Shown: piece by piece, positions 51,645-52,252 of the stretch
How positions within the stretch are numbered: the first letter of the stretch is position 1
Layout of the letters: every line of letters begins with the position of its first letter
From: Fusibacter sp. 3D3
GTDB lineage: Bacteria > Bacillota > Clostridia > Peptostreptococcales > Acidaminobacteraceae
Direction of reading: 5' to 3'
Assembly (NCBI RefSeq): GCF_001748365.1
Contig: NZ_BDHH01000026.1
Coordinates: 276-52,527 of the forward strand
DNA: 52,252 nucleotides
The notes under the pieces: model-generated
The model's database searches: none
What the model saw: the letters and a program-made list of their open reading frames with translations, nothing else
What the model was told of the DNA's origin: nothing
Program-made: the position numbers and the translations under genes

Positions 51645-51759
51645 AAGTATCCCCCCATTTTAACTTAACTTCTTCTGCTTAGGTCTTTTAATTGCGTTAG
51701 AGTGTCAAAACCCCGTTTTGCACGAAAACGCGAACCAATTATGCAGTTTTAACAATCTA

Positions 51760-51787
51760 ATTATATCAAAAGTCGTTATTTATGCAA
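51760..51787 (-). promoter_or_regulatory. Promoter of the PucR-lytS-lytT run
   Basis: The minus strand reads TTGCAT (51782-51787), 16 bases, TATAAT (51760-51765). The leader to the TTG start is about 110 bases; the remainder of the 307-base gap holds the gdhA terminator and nothing else recognised. Confidence 0.55.
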
Positions 51788-51865
51788 CAGCGTTTTTTTT
51801 AGTTGTATCTTTTTCACAATCAAATAGGTGACAGGCTGGACAAACATTCCTATTAGGTCTTAGAG

Positions 51866-51912
51866 AAAAAAAAACGCTGCAGGCAAATTTGGCATTTGCT
51901 TACAGCATTTTT
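51866..51912 (-). terminator. Terminator of gdhA
   Basis: GCTG..GCAAAT pairs with ATTTGC..GCAGC (minus-strand reading), followed by eight Ts. Confidence 0.88.
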
Positions 51913-51951
51913 GATTAATCTATCTATTTTTTTACTTTAAGGCAATAAGGC

Positions 51952-52252
51952 TTAGTAATTTCCTTGAGCCATCATAGCTTCAGCCACTTTAACAAAACCA
52001 GCAATGTTTGCACCTGCAACTAAGTTATAGCCAAAGCCATATTTAGCAGCAGCTTCTGCAGCATTTTTGTGGATGTTTGTCATGATTTGATCTAATTTAG
52101 CATCAACTTCTGCTTCTGTCCATGATAATCTCATTGAGTTTTGGCTCATTTCAAGCGCTGATGTCGCAACACCACCTGCATTAGCAGCTTTTGCTGGTCC
52201 TACAGTAACGCCTTTTTCTAACAAGTAATCAACCGCTTCGTTTGTACATGGC
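51952..52252 (-). CDS. gdhA: Glutamate dehydrogenase, C-terminal 100 residues (gene continues past the window)
   Basis: The frame is open to the window edge: PCTNEAVDYLLEKG, then GPAKAANAGGVATSALEMSQ, the conserved hexameric glutamate dehydrogenase C-terminal block, ending near KYGFGYNLVAGANIAGFVKV. The family interconverts glutamate and 2-oxoglutarate plus ammonium. The 5' end is outside the window. The GPAKAANAGG block places it with NADP-type bacterial enzymes, but cofactor is not proven. Confidence 0.93.
   Translation of the reverse strand, partial: PCTNEAVDYLLEKGVTVGPAKAANAGGVATSALEMSQNSMRLSWTEAEVDAKLDQIMTNIHKNAAEAAAKYGFGYNLVAGANIAGFVKVAEAMMAQGNY

Noticed and set aside
1-52252. CRISPR array, prophage, rRNA or tRNA genes
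   Set aside because: No regularly spaced repeats, no phage structural genes and no recognisable rRNA or tRNA sequences were seen in any intergenic region.

Overview
The window is AT-rich, Gram-positive-type DNA from an anaerobic member of the Clostridia. The evidence is strong AAGGAGG-type ribosome sites, several TTG starts, a clostridial succinyl-CoA to 4-hydroxybutyrate gene pair, a split-MrpA sodium/proton antiporter operon, two sigma-54 activators and many c-di-GMP (HD-GYP) proteins. I cannot name the species from sequence alone. All assignments come from reading translations, motifs and gene order; no database search was run.

Left edge (1-5.6 kb): an IS200/IS605 tnpA-tnpB pair (tnpB runs off the window), two decayed small genes, an XRE regulator with a DUF6773-type membrane partner, a BlaI/BlaR1-like pair whose sensor domain is not a penicillin-binding domain, and a TraX-like membrane protein. 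A perfect 35-bp inverted repeat (1387-1421 / 5564-5598) brackets this block.

Metabolic and ion-transport block (5.6-20.5 kb, all minus strand): sucD and 4hbD with a -24/-12 promoter and TGCAA-type palindromes next to their own sigma-54 activator. Then come a small membrane-anchored protein and a ten-gene Mrp operon (order mrpE-F-G, MbhD-like, MbhE-like, mrpB-C, then three NuoL/M/N-type antiporter subunits). That operon also has a -24/-12 motif and an AcoR-like activator directly upstream. The two sigma-54 units look like parallel regulator-plus-target modules.

Signalling and defence block (20.7-30 kb): a plus-strand operon of lipoprotein solute-binding protein, REC-HD-GYP regulator and hybrid kinase with its own periplasmic domain; DUF3783 and glyoxalase genes; a HepT/MntA toxin-antitoxin pair; and an ABC-F protein behind what looks like a terminator attenuator with a six-codon leader peptide.

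30-41 kb: an NhaC antiporter; a 5'-truncated gene remnant; a GNAT / membrane protein / mini OadB-like / 52-residue protein cassette; a dCache-HAMP kinase; a YjiH transporter-like protein; an OmpR-type regulator; and an M29-like aminopeptidase.

41-52 kb (all minus): a B3/B4-domain protein, a GGDEF-HD-GYP protein, an intact ISAs1 element (1485 bp, 19-bp terminal repeats, 10-bp target duplication), an HD-GYP membrane protein, a LytS/LytT-type pair, a PucR/CdaR regulator and the 3' end of gdhA. No rRNA, tRNA or CRISPR array was seen.
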